Shown here: positions 25,353-33,266 of the stretch, piece after piece | Layout of the letters: the number at the start of each line of letters is the position of its first letter | Position numbering within the stretch: the first letter of the stretch is position 1 | NCBI GenBank assembly: GCA_049518775.1 | Contig: JBEKRL010000004.1 | Location: forward strand, 1 to 64,000 | Origin: Bog-877 sp049518775 | Lineage (GTDB): Bacteria > Chloroflexota > Dormibacteria > Aeolococcales > Bog-877 | Direction: 5' to 3' | Length of the DNA stretch: 64,000 bases | Position numbers and translations under genes: made by a program | The notes under the pieces: model-generated | Databases searched by the model: none | Told to the model about the DNA's origin: nothing | The model's input: only the letters and a program-made list of their open reading frames with translations

Positions 25353-26441
25353 ATGGCACCCATGAACAGGGACTCACGGGTGCTCTTGGTCATTGCCGAC
25401 AGCTCCCGGAGCGGCGGGCCCGAGCATGTTCTGACCCTGGCCAGAGAGCTCTCAGCTGCCGGGTGGGCAGCACTGGTGGCCTGTCCGCCGGGCGAGCTCG
25501 TCGACCGCTGCGGCGGCGCGGGGATCGCCGTTGCCACCATCTCGGTGGGAGGCAGGAGCTGGGCTACGGCTCCGATCCAGCTCCGCCAGCTGGCCCGGCA
25601 GTGGCGCGCGTCCGTCGTCCACAGCCACGGGCTGAGGGCTGGGGCCCTCCTCCGTCGGGCCCGGGCTCAGGCCCCCATGATCCACACCCACCACCTCGAC
25701 GGATGGTTCGCCTCCGGTGCGGTCAGGCTCATGGTCCACCGCCACGAACTGCGCGCCCTGGGTCGGGCATCCAAGCTGCAGATCGCGGTCTCCAATGCGG
25801 TCGCCGCGTTCCTGATCGACGAGGTGGGGACCGACTCGCGCCGGGTCCGGGTGGTACCCAACGGCATCGACCCGCTTCCATTGGTGCCCCGCGCCGCGCC
25901 GTCCGGACACCGCGTCGGCGTGCTGGCCAGCCTCACCCTCTCCAAGGGGATCGACACCGCGATTCTGGCGCTGGCCACCCCGGCCGGCCAGACCCTCTCC
26001 CTCTTCGTGGGGGGGACCGGGCCTGAGCTCTCGAGCCTGGCGGACCTCGCCTACACCGTCGGGGTAGCGGACCGCGTCAACTTCGTGGGGGAGGTTCGGG
26101 ACCGGGAGAGGTTCTTCTCTGGCTGCGATCTGGCCTGGGTCCCATCGAGGGCCGAGCCGTTCGGCCTTTCCGCCTGCGAGGCGATGAGTTCAGGGTTGCC
26201 GGTGGTGGCCAGCCGGGTGGGCGGCCTGACGGAGATCCTGGATCCACCCCATGCCGGGCTGGTTGTCGGGGCCGGCAATCCCGCCGCCCTAGCCGCAGTC
26301 AGCTTGGCCCTGCTGGGCGACCCCGATCGGTACGCGGCCCTGAGCGCCGCCGGGGCGGAGCGCGCTCGCCAGCGCTTCTCGGCCGCTCGGATGGCGGCTC
26401 TCACCAGGGGGGTATACCGCGAGGTGATGGGCGTCCAATAG
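25353..26441 (+). CDS. Glycosyltransferase family 4 (GT-B fold)
   Basis: A 362-aa cytosolic or membrane-associated glycosyltransferase. The N-terminal glycine loop is SSRSGGPEHVLTLARELSA, the linker has VPNGIDPLP (~residue 170), and the donor-site EPFGLSACEAMSSGLPVVAS (~265-284) contains the E-x7-E pattern. Acceptor and sugar are unknown; no polysaccharide cluster surrounds it. It is divergent from metG with ~45 bases between starts. Confidence 0.88.
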   Translation: MAPMNRDSRVLLVIADSSRSGGPEHVLTLARELSAAGWAALVACPPGELVDRCGGAGIAVATISVGGRSWATAPIQLRQLARQWRASVVHSHGLRAGALLRRARAQAPMIHTHHLDGWFASGAVRLMVHRHELRALGRASKLQIAVSNAVAAFLIDEVGTDSRRVRVVPNGIDPLPLVPRAAPSGHRVGVLASLTLSKGIDTAILALATPAGQTLSLFVGGTGPELSSLADLAYTVGVADRVNFVGEVRDRERFFSGCDLAWVPSRAEPFGLSACEAMSSGLPVVASRVGGLTEILDPPHAGLVVGAGNPAALAAVSLALLGDPDRYAALSAAGAERARQRFSAARMAALTRGVYREVMGVQ

Positions 26442-26502
26442 AACAGCTCTGGGCCGGGGCGGCTGGAGCAGGGTGAGAATCACGGGCTCGGTCCAGGGCC
26501 GT

Positions 26503-26538
26503 GCCTCCCACTGCAACTTTGTGGTTGCAGTGGGAGGC
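26503..26538. repeat. Perfect 15-bp inverted repeat (hairpin)
   Basis: Left arm GCCTCCCACTGCAAC (26503-26517), loop TTTGTG, right arm GTTGCAGTGGGAGGC (26524-26538), no mismatch. It sits 60 bases after the glycosyltransferase stop and ~47 before the SRPBCC start. No T-run follows on either strand, so it is either a T-less terminator or a regulatory hairpin. Confidence 0.85.
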
Positions 26539-26584
26539 GAAAACGTGCCCTCTTTGGGCTGCAACTCTCCCCAGTCGCAGGGGC

Positions 26585-27037
26585 GTGCCTACGAGCGACG
26601 ACCGCATTGAGCAGCAGGTCATCATCAATGCCAGCGCGGATCGGGTCTGGGACCTTTTGAGCCGGCCCGGCTGGTGGGCGCCGACCGAGGCCGACGCTCC
26701 GGTCGATCGAACGCCAGGCCACCAAGTCGTGCGGGAGAGCAAGGATTGGGGGCGATTCGCGGTCGAGGTTGTCGACATCAAGCCTCTGACCTATGTCGCC
26801 TTCCGGTGGGCGAGCCAGTTCTCGGGTGAGGAGCTCGGCTCAGGCAGGGCGACCCTGGTCGAGTTCCAGGTCGAGCCCACCAGCGGCGGGATCAGGGTGG
26901 CTGTGTTGGAAAGTGGGTTCGCGCCGTTGGATGCGCCGGAATCGGTACGCCGGGCGGCCCTCGACGGCAACGCCGGCGGGTGGGCCGAGGAGTTGCGCGG
27001 GCTCCGGGAGCGGGCCGAGCGGTTCCCGAGCCCCTGA
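26585..27037 (+). CDS. SRPBCC (AHSA1/START-like) domain protein
   Basis: A 150-aa helix-grip protein. The N-terminal strand IEQQVIINASADRVWDLLS and WGRFAVEVVDIKPLTYVAFR are typical of Aha1/SRPBCC proteins encoded beside ArsR-type repressors. The C-terminal helix is GWAEELRGLRERAERF. Function is unknown; relatives bind hydrophobic ligands. GTG 26585 is the likely start because the upstream frame runs through the hairpin. The expected ArsR partner directly downstream is only a fragment. Confidence 0.75.
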   Translation: MPTSDDRIEQQVIINASADRVWDLLSRPGWWAPTEADAPVDRTPGHQVVRESKDWGRFAVEVVDIKPLTYVAFRWASQFSGEELGSGRATLVEFQVEPTSGGIRVAVLESGFAPLDAPESVRRAALDGNAGGWAEELRGLRERAERFPSP

Positions 27038-27189
27038 GCCCGCACGCCGAAGCCGAGGTCGCTCAGGTCTTTGTGGCTCTCGCCGATCCCACTCGGCGCC
27101 GGCTGCCGCGCGGACACTGGAGAGGTGATGCCTTAGGACATGGTCACCTCGTTTCCGGGCCGGCGATGACGGCGTCCAGCTCGAACTGA
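27034..27189 (+). pseudogene. ArsR-family regulator remnant
   Basis: Residues EVAQVFVALADPTRRRL (27052-27105) are the conserved first helices of ArsR repressors that usually accompany AHSA1/SRPBCC proteins. The match then ends abruptly: no helix-turn-helix follows and the frame stops at 27187-27189. It overlaps the SRPBCC stop. It is best read as a truncated gene. Confidence 0.55.
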
Positions 27190-27294
27190 GCAAGGGCGAA
27201 CAACGTGCAGCAGGCAGAGGCCGACGGGCGACTCAGCCCGCCCGGCTCCAGCTCAGCCGGCCGGCTGCGCTGACAACCCCTTCGCGGGCTCGAG

Positions 27295-27789
27295 CTAGGT
27301 GTCGGGGTCCGGGGGTCCCAGGCCGCTGCCAACGAAGGCACTCAGAACATCCACGAGGATGTCCCTCTGGGATGCATCCAGCTCCTGCCCGAGACGCCTC
27401 AGGGAGCGTCTCCGCCAGCCGCGATACACCTCCAGGGCGCGGGCCGCCCGTGGGGTTGGCGCCAGCCAGACGGTGCGCCGGTCCTGGGGATCGTCCCGGC
27501 GCTCAACCAGCCCCTGGCGGATCATCCGGTTGGCCATGGCGGTCGCCGCCGCTCCGGTGATCCCCATCGACGCCGCAAACCGCCGCATGGGCATGCCTTC
27601 CGGAGGCAGGCAGCCAACCGCTTCGAGCTGGCGCCAGGTGACCGATCCGAGCTGGCGGCTGACATTGTGCGGAAGGGGCCTGTCCAGGACCGACCGGAGC
27701 TGCGGCTGGAGCTTCAGCATCCGTTCCACGAAGTCGTCAACTGGTGCAGTGTCCCTATCCCCAGGCCCATCGCCCGGCTGAAGGTTCAC
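27295..27789 (-). CDS. MarR-family transcriptional regulator
   Basis: A 164-aa protein with a winged helix. The segment MPMRRFAASMGITGAAATAM is the recognition region (~residues 76-95), and RRDDPQDRRTVWLAPTP is the wing with the family DRR motif. GTG start at 27789, probably leaderless (a -10-like CATAAT ends 7 bases upstream). The target is unknown; an inverted repeat directly upstream suggests autoregulation. Confidence 0.85.
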   Translation of the reverse strand: MNLQPGDGPGDRDTAPVDDFVERMLKLQPQLRSVLDRPLPHNVSRQLGSVTWRQLEAVGCLPPEGMPMRRFAASMGITGAAATAMANRMIRQGLVERRDDPQDRRTVWLAPTPRAARALEVYRGWRRRSLRRLGQELDASQRDILVDVLSAFVGSGLGPPDPDT

Positions 27790-27796
27790 GCAGTGA

Positions 27797-27818
27797 ATTA
27801 TGTGACTGTCAGAGTCAC
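27797..27818 (-). promoter_or_regulatory. -10 element and inverted repeat ahead of the MarR gene
   Basis: On the minus strand CATAAT (27802-27797) is a good -10. It touches the inverted repeat GTGACT-GTCAG-AGTCAC (27802-27818), a likely MarR operator. No convincing -35 is present. Confidence 0.45.
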
Positions 27819-27973
27819 CGGGCAGTTCCCGGCCGGTTTCGTCGGGGATGGCGGAGATCTGCGCCCCGCGCCTTCGCTGCGGTGCGGGGGCAGCTGCGGT
27901 GGTGCCCGCCGTCCGCCGGGCGGCCCGCTGATCGCGATGAAACCGAGTCGGGAGACGGCCCGTTTAACCGGAC

Positions 27974-28276
27974 GTGCCTCTCAGCGCCGACCGCTCCCGT
28001 TTGGCCGATGGCCTGGACCGCTGTCATGAGGCGGCGGTGCTCCTGAACACCGCGCTGACCGACCTGTCAGACGCCGAGGCCAGGGAGCTCGCCCTCGACG
28101 CCGTGGCGGCGGTGGCCCGGCTGGAGCGGCGGCTTCAGCTCCTCGCGGAGGCCTTCCGAATCGCCGAGAGCTTCCTCGCCGCCGACCAGTTCCTGGTGTC
28201 GGGCGCCGACACGGACGAGCAGGAGCCGGTGGCCTCGGTCCTGGGCCGACCCGCCCGCATCGGAAGCTCCGACTAG
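27974..28276 (+). CDS. Small helical protein of unknown function
   Basis: A 100-aa protein, mostly alpha-helical (DAEARELALDAVAAVARLERRLQ region), with an acidic C-terminal part. No family recognised. Codon use with G/C third positions and an amphipathic pattern supports a real gene. GTG start at 27974. Confidence 0.5.
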   Translation: MPLSADRSRLADGLDRCHEAAVLLNTALTDLSDAEARELALDAVAAVARLERRLQLLAEAFRIAESFLAADQFLVSGADTDEQEPVASVLGRPARIGSSD

Positions 28277-28293
28277 CGCTCGCCCCTGGCCGC

Positions 28294-28896
28294 CTACTCC
28301 TTGGAGGACGGGTAGTAGGGGTTGGTGCCCTCGGCGTGATCGGTGGTATCGACCACCTCGACGATCTCCTCGAAGCGCTCCAGGATGGCGGTCCGCACTC
28401 CCTGGGACAAGGTGGTCTCGGCGAGGCCGCAGCCCTGGCAGCCGCCCCCCATCTGCACGTAGGCGACGCCATCGGCGATGTCGAGCAGACCGATGTAGCC
28501 GCCGTGGCCGGCCACCGCCGGGTTGATCTCCTGATCGAGCATGCGCTGGACCGCCTGGGCCAGGGGATCCTCATCGGGGTCGTAACCGGTCTCCAGACTG
28601 AGCGCTCCGGAGATCGGGTCGGCCTCCACGCGGGAGCCGACCACATGGCGGGTGATGACCCGAGGAGCCACGAAGAAGATGTCGGGTGCCCCCTCCACCA
28701 GCACCTCCTCCGGCTTCAGCCCGCCCGCCTCAACCAGATCGAAGTTGAAGGTCAGCCGCTCGCCCTGGAGTAACCCCGGGGTCACCGAGACCCATGCCTC
28801 GGGGTGCCCCTGGCGCGCTCGGAAGCTCCGGATCCGGGCCGCGGCCCGCTCACTCAGCTGAAGCCGGGGCACGTCCCCCCTGGTCTTGGTCTCCAC
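28294..28896 (-). CDS. NfuA-like Fe-S carrier (A-type-like domain + NifU C-terminal domain)
   Basis: A 200-aa protein. Residues ~10-105 resemble an A-type (IscA/HesB) fold, without its usual cysteines, as in NfuA. Residues ~115-185 are a NifU-type scaffold with the cluster-binding CxxC in GGCQGCGLAETTLSQGV and the conserved GGYIGLLDIADGVAYV. It delivers Fe-S clusters to apo-proteins, plausibly including the [2Fe-2S] hydroxylases of this window, though no linkage is visible. GTG 28896 is chosen; upstream residues are Arg/Ala-rich noise. Confidence 0.82.
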   Translation of the reverse strand: METKTRGDVPRLQLSERAAARIRSFRARQGHPEAWVSVTPGLLQGERLTFNFDLVEAGGLKPEEVLVEGAPDIFFVAPRVITRHVVGSRVEADPISGALSLETGYDPDEDPLAQAVQRMLDQEINPAVAGHGGYIGLLDIADGVAYVQMGGGCQGCGLAETTLSQGVRTAILERFEEIVEVVDTTDHAEGTNPYYPSSKE

Positions 28897-29087
28897 TTGT
28901 CCCAGTCTGACGCGACGGGCTGGAGAGTGCCTGTGGCGCGCCGCTCGGTGGGCGGGGGATCCGCGATCCAGCCCGGTCATCGATGCGGTCGAGGCAGCGG
29001 CCGTCCGCGGAGGCCTGAGGCCGCTTGTCGTCGCCTGGCAGGACTCGACCCCGCCCACCGGGCGGGGGCTGGAGGGACTAGCCGGGC

Positions 29088-29942
29088 GTGACCGTCACTT
29101 CGTCCGCCGGCCGGCCGGCCGACGCGTCCGCGCCCCGCCAGGCGAAGGCCGAGCTCCTCGACCAGCTGACGCTGGGGGTGTTGGAGCTCACGTCATCCGC
29201 GGCCTGGGCCCGGTGGCTGCAGGTGAGCCGCCGCTTCCACCGCTACAGCTTCCCGAACCAGATCCTGATCCTGAGCCAGCGCCCAGATGCCACCTGGGTG
29301 GCCGGGTATCGGGCCTGGGTCCGGCTGGGCCGGCAGGTGCGCCAGGGGGAGAGGGCGATTCGAATCCTGGCTCCGTGCCTGGTCGTCCCGGAACCGGCGG
29401 AGGGAGAGGGGCCGCCGTCCCCCACCCTGCTCGGGTTCCGAGTTGCCCACGTGTTCGACCTGGCCCAGACCGCCGGAGAGGAGCTTCCCCAGCCGGTGCG
29501 GACCCTCACCGGGCCGGGTTCGCCGGACCAGCTCGGCAAGCTGGCCCGGCACGCCGTGGATCTGGGGTTCGACCTTCAGTTCAAGGCTCTCCGGGGCGCC
29601 AGGCACGGGGACTGCTCCCACGCCCTGCGGCGGATCCGGGTCAGCAGCGAGCTGGCCCCGGCCCACCAGCTGAAGACGCTGGCCCACGAACTGGCCCATG
29701 CGATCCTCCACGGGCCCGAGTTCCAGGGCTCCAGGGCACTGGCGGAGCTGGAGGCCGAGAGCGTCGCCTATGTGGTCTGCCAGGCGTTGGGGGTGGAGAG
29801 CCGAGACTACAGCTTCGGCTACCTGGCCACCTGGTCGGGAGGCGGTCCGGAGGCGGCACGGCTGGTGATCGCCGCCGGAGGGCGAATACTGAAGGCCGCC
29901 TCCTCGATCCTGGATGCGAAGGACGACCAACCGGCACCCTGA
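29088..29942 (+). CDS. ArdC-like ssDNA-binding / IrrE-type metallopeptidase protein
   Basis: A 284-aa protein. Residues ~20-115 match the ArdC N-terminal domain (RFHRYSFPNQILILSQRPDA and VRQGERAIRILAP). Residues ~185-260 carry a zinc-peptidase-like HExxH (LAHELAHAILHG) followed by ELEAESVAYVVCQALG, where the Glu is the probable third ligand. Such proteins are anti-restriction or plasmid-transfer factors and are common on mobile elements. No conjugation genes are nearby, so this may be a stranded accessory gene. Confidence 0.82.
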   Translation: MTVTSSAGRPADASAPRQAKAELLDQLTLGVLELTSSAAWARWLQVSRRFHRYSFPNQILILSQRPDATWVAGYRAWVRLGRQVRQGERAIRILAPCLVVPEPAEGEGPPSPTLLGFRVAHVFDLAQTAGEELPQPVRTLTGPGSPDQLGKLARHAVDLGFDLQFKALRGARHGDCSHALRRIRVSSELAPAHQLKTLAHELAHAILHGPEFQGSRALAELEAESVAYVVCQALGVESRDYSFGYLATWSGGGPEAARLVIAAGGRILKAASSILDAKDDQPAP

Positions 29943-29997
29943 GGGGACCCAAGCCCCCGTCGCGGCCACTCCAGCGCGGGCGCGCTCCGACCCGGCC

Positions 29998-30026
29998 TTG
30001 ACAAAATGAGCCGCCACTCATAGGGT
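29998..30026 (+). promoter_or_regulatory. Promoter of the XRE gene with operator-like repeat in its spacer
   Basis: TTGACA (29998-30003) and TAGGGT (30021-30026) are spaced by 17 bases. The inverted repeat ATGAG-N6-CTCAT (30006-30021) lies inside the spacer, where an HTH repressor would block polymerase. Confidence 0.65.
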
Positions 30027-30054
30027 CGGAGGCGGAATCAGGGGGTGATCAGGG

Positions 30055-30381
30055 GTGTCCAGCAGCAACTTCGACGTCTTGTTCCCGGAGGTGGAGGTTG
30101 AGGTCTCCGACCCAGGCCTTGCTGCCTTCCGCGACCAGGATGCCATGCGGGTCAAGTCACGCCTCATCGAGCTCGTCCTGGTGCGGCGCTTGGAGCTGGG
30201 GCTGACCCAGGAGCAGCTGTCACAGCGCTCGGGCGTGGCCCAGACGGAGATCAGCCGGATAGAGCGGGGCCGAAAGACCCCCAACCTGGACACCTACGCG
30301 CGGCTGGCCGCGGCGCTCAACTTGGATCTGATCGCGAGGAGACCACAACGGGTGGCCAGCCGGCGGCGGCCGCGCGTCTGA
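30055..30381 (+). CDS. XRE-family helix-turn-helix protein
   Basis: A 108-aa protein. The HTH at ~residues 43-95 has LGLTQEQLSQRSGVAQTEIS and RIERGRKTPNLDTYARLAAA. The N-terminal ~40 residues precede it as in HigA-type antitoxins, but no toxin gene lies directly upstream or downstream. GTG 30055 follows a ribosome site (AGGGGGTGA). Autoregulation through the upstream repeat is likely. Confidence 0.85.
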   Translation: MSSSNFDVLFPEVEVEVSDPGLAAFRDQDAMRVKSRLIELVLVRRLELGLTQEQLSQRSGVAQTEISRIERGRKTPNLDTYARLAAALNLDLIARRPQRVASRRRPRV

Positions 30382-30777
30382 GGCCGGTCGCCGCTCTCAC
30401 ACGAGACTTGAGCATCCTCAGCTCGGTGCCAGCGCCTGCGAACAACCCGCGCCGGCGCGCATTCCCAGCGCGTTCCTCGTCGCGATGCGTCGGGCGACCG
30501 TCGCCGCCGGGATGAGGCAAACCGCAGCGGCTGGCGCGACCATCCGTCCGGGTGGTCTCCACGCCCTCACCGAGAGTGAGGAGGATCCTCATGCCGATCG
30601 GCCGTCTCCGCCGGGACGACGGAGTCGGGACCACGACGCCATTCCCAGGGGGTCTGGTTCAGGGGCCGGCAGCTGCGGTCAGGGCAGCCCGCCTCTTGGC
30701 GGCCGGCACCATCGCTTGGACAAGGCTCAGGCTACAGTTTGGCTCTGAAGCAGCGCGAAGGGCGAGACGGCAACCCG
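30382..30777. other. Intergenic stretch, no gene supported
   Basis: Short frames only. I looked for a toxin partner of the XRE gene and saw none. Confidence 0.35.
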
Positions 30778-31326
30778 ATGAAGGCGCTCCATGTTGCCGA
30801 TGGCAGCGAATGGCGCGCGTGGTTGGTGAGCAACGCCAAGACCTCCGAGGGGGTCTGGCTGCTCTACTACAAGAAGAGTTCGGGAAAGCAGCGGATTCCC
30901 TATGAGGACGCCCTCGACGAAGCTCTCTGCTTCGGCTGGATTGACAGCAAGATCAGAAAGGTCGACGAAGCCAGCTACGCGCAGCGGTTCACGCCCCGCA
31001 AACCCAGCAGTCGCTGGTCAGCCTCGAACGTTCGGCGCATGGAGAGACTGATCCGAGACGGGAGGATGACCCAGGCCGGGATGGATGCCTTCGCGTCTCA
31101 CCAGACCCGGAGGGCCCCACCCCTGCCAACCCAGCTCCCGCGAGGCCAGGAGGATAGATTTAAGGCGCAGACTGCGGCGTGGGGCAACTTCGAGCGCCTC
31201 TCTCCCTCGTACCGGCGCCTGGCCATCGCCTGGGTCGCCGGCGCCAAGAAGGAAGAGACTCAGATCAAACGCCTCAATCAGCTCGTCGAGTCCTCAGCAG
31301 CCAACAAACGCCTCGAGTTCATGTAG
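30778..31326 (+). CDS. YdeI / OmpD-associated family protein
   Basis: A 182-aa protein with the family signature EGVWLLYYKKSSGKQRIPY at ~residues 24-42, YEDALDEALCFGWIDSKIRK just after, and the C-terminal SYRRLAIAWVAGAKKEET. The biochemical function is unknown; E. coli YdeI has been linked to peptide/stress resistance. ATG 30778 is chosen because residues upstream are not family-like. Confidence 0.85.
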   Translation: MKALHVADGSEWRAWLVSNAKTSEGVWLLYYKKSSGKQRIPYEDALDEALCFGWIDSKIRKVDEASYAQRFTPRKPSSRWSASNVRRMERLIRDGRMTQAGMDAFASHQTRRAPPLPTQLPRGQEDRFKAQTAAWGNFERLSPSYRRLAIAWVAGAKKEETQIKRLNQLVESSAANKRLEFM

Positions 31327-31411
31327 CCGATCTCACGCTGGGTCCCCTTGGAATCCGGCGGCAGGGGGCCGGGGCTCAGTCACTCCAGGGGGCCGGGCTC
31401 AGCGGTCGATC

Positions 31412-32506
31412 TCAGCTCTGGAGCAGACGGCGAACCTCGCGGGCGATCTCCAGGTCCTCTCGGCTCTCTATGACCATGGTCGAGGCCGGCGCGTCCGCCG
31501 CACCGATCTGCCGGTCCCCTATCCCGGATCGGTTGCCCTCGGGGTCGATGTGGATGCCCAGAAAGCCCAGACCGTCGCAGCACTCGCCCCGGATTCGCGG
31601 GGAATTCTCCCCCACCCCGCCGGCGAACACCAGAGCGTCGAGCCCGCCCATGGCCGAGGCCATGGCTGCCACCCCGGCGCGCAGGCGGTGCAGATAGACG
31701 CCGATCGCCAGAGCGGCGGCGGGGTCACCGGAATCGCGCCTGCTCAGAAGCACCCGGATGTCGGCGCTGCCGCCCAGGCCGAGCAGCCCGGATCGGTACT
31801 CAAGGGTTGCCGCGAGTTCGGCGGGAGCCATCCCCACGTGCTCCTCGAGCCAGAGCACCAGGCCGGGATCGACGTTGCCACATCGCGTCGCCATCACCAG
31901 GCCTTCGAGTGGCGTGAACCCCATCGTGGTGTCGACGGAACGGCCATCTGCGACCGCACACAGGGAAGCTCCGGCCCCAAGGTGGCAGGTGACCAGGCGA
32001 AGCCCCTTCGCCGGGCGCCCGAGGATGGCGGCAGCCTGTCGGGAGAGGTAGGCGTGTGATAGCCCGTGAAAGCCGTAGCGGCGCAGATTCCAGCGCTCGC
32101 GCCACGCCCGGGGCAGGGCATAAGAGGCCGCCGCGTCGGGCATGGTGACGTGAAAGGCAGTGTCGAAGCAGGCCACCGCCGGCACTCCGGGGAGGGCCGC
32201 CTTGGCGGCATCGACACCGGCAATCGACTTCGGCTGATGGAGGGGAGCGAGTTCCGTCAGGGCCCTCAGCCGCCGCTCGACCTCCGGCCCGAGCCGCACT
32301 GCAGCGGTGAACTCGGTGCCGCCGTGCACGATCCGGTGTCCGACCGCGTCGATGGGACCCAGACCGCGGATCTCCTCCTCCACCGCCGAGAGGGCGGCCG
32401 CTTCATCGAACGCCGCCAGGTCCTTGGCCGCGGAGACGGTGTCGTCCGTCTCCACTACTCGAAGCTTGAGGCTGCTCGATCCGGCGTTGACAACTAGGAC
32501 ACGCAC
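31412..32506 (-). CDS. ackA: Acetate kinase
   Basis: This enzyme converts acetyl phosphate + ADP to acetate + ATP. The 364-aa protein is slightly short for the family (~395-400). The N-terminal loop is VLVVNAGSSSLKL. HRIVHGGTEF and FDTAFHVTMP carry catalytic and substrate residues, and RRYGFHGLSHAYLS, HLGAGASLCAVADGRS and FAGGVGENSPRIR are ASKHA motifs. No phosphotransacetylase or phosphoketolase gene is adjacent. It could take acetyl-phosphate from end products of the purine pathway, which is inference. GTG 32506. Confidence 0.93.
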   Translation of the reverse strand: MRVLVVNAGSSSLKLRVVETDDTVSAAKDLAAFDEAAALSAVEEEIRGLGPIDAVGHRIVHGGTEFTAAVRLGPEVERRLRALTELAPLHQPKSIAGVDAAKAALPGVPAVACFDTAFHVTMPDAAASYALPRAWRERWNLRRYGFHGLSHAYLSRQAAAILGRPAKGLRLVTCHLGAGASLCAVADGRSVDTTMGFTPLEGLVMATRCGNVDPGLVLWLEEHVGMAPAELAATLEYRSGLLGLGGSADIRVLLSRRDSGDPAAALAIGVYLHRLRAGVAAMASAMGGLDALVFAGGVGENSPRIRGECCDGLGFLGIHIDPEGNRSGIGDRQIGAADAPASTMVIESREDLEIAREVRRLLQS

Positions 32507-33266
32507 TGTCTCTCCGCGGCCGGCCCCTTCCCGGCGCGAAAGTCGAGAGGGCCTACACCCTGCTCGCGAAAGTGGAGGCGGCAGTCGAGCCCCCCGTCGA
32601 TAGTCGTCTGACGGAGATGACCCTGCCCGGCGAGCGACCTCGGCCTGCCACCGGCGGCGTCGATGATGAGGTCGCAACGGTCGAGGTCGTTCGCTAGCAC
32701 TGGGTCAAACCGAGCGTGGTGGTGCATTCTTCCCGGCAACCGCTGACCTGGGGGTTGAGCCGTCGCCGCCTCGAATTGGGCCGACGAGGAGGGAATGGTA
32801 GTGCATGCCGGCGCATGACGGGTCTCCGGGGGGCACCGCTTCCGGTTACCTGGGCGCCCTGCCTGCGGTGAGGGAATGATTCTCACCGCGGAGGTAGGAG
32901 TCGATCGGGAGTCGGTGCCCGCTTGCCCGGGGCACGCCGCCGAGGCCTGGGCGTGCACCTCGTGGGGCCATGGGAGCGTCACCACCGCACGTCTGAAGGC
33001 CAGGCCGCAGCCGCCCGTTGTCCCCGCTGATCTGGGTAATCTTGCCCCGCGTGTCCGCCAGGTCCGTCCGAGGATTCCAGCCGCTGGCGGGAGTCGACGA
33101 GGAACCAGGGCCTCACCACCGCCTCCGGGACAATCCCCAAGCCGCGCATCACAAGGTGTTCAACGCTGGAGGTCAGGTGAGCTGGGCAGCGCCATTAGGC
33201 CCGGCCCAACGGCGCTGCCCGCAACGATCAGGATTCTCGCGTCACCTCAGCTTGTTGGTATTGCCG
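32507..33266. other. Gene-free stretch before the purine island, with a terminator-like hairpin
   Basis: No frame in this ~760-base stretch resembles a known protein. It includes a perfect 10-bp hairpin (listed separately) just past the permease stop. Confidence 0.4.
33184..33220 (-). terminator. Hairpin downstream of the NCS1 permease
   Basis: GGGCAGCGCC (33184-33193) and GGCGCTGCCC (33211-33220) pair perfectly over 10 bp with a 17-base loop, ~47 bases beyond the minus-strand permease stop. There is no T-run, so it is a T-less terminator at best. Confidence 0.4.

Noticed and set aside
30382..30777. A toxin gene partnering the XRE protein (type II toxin-antitoxin)
   Set aside because: No short conserved RelE/HigB-like frame is present on either side.
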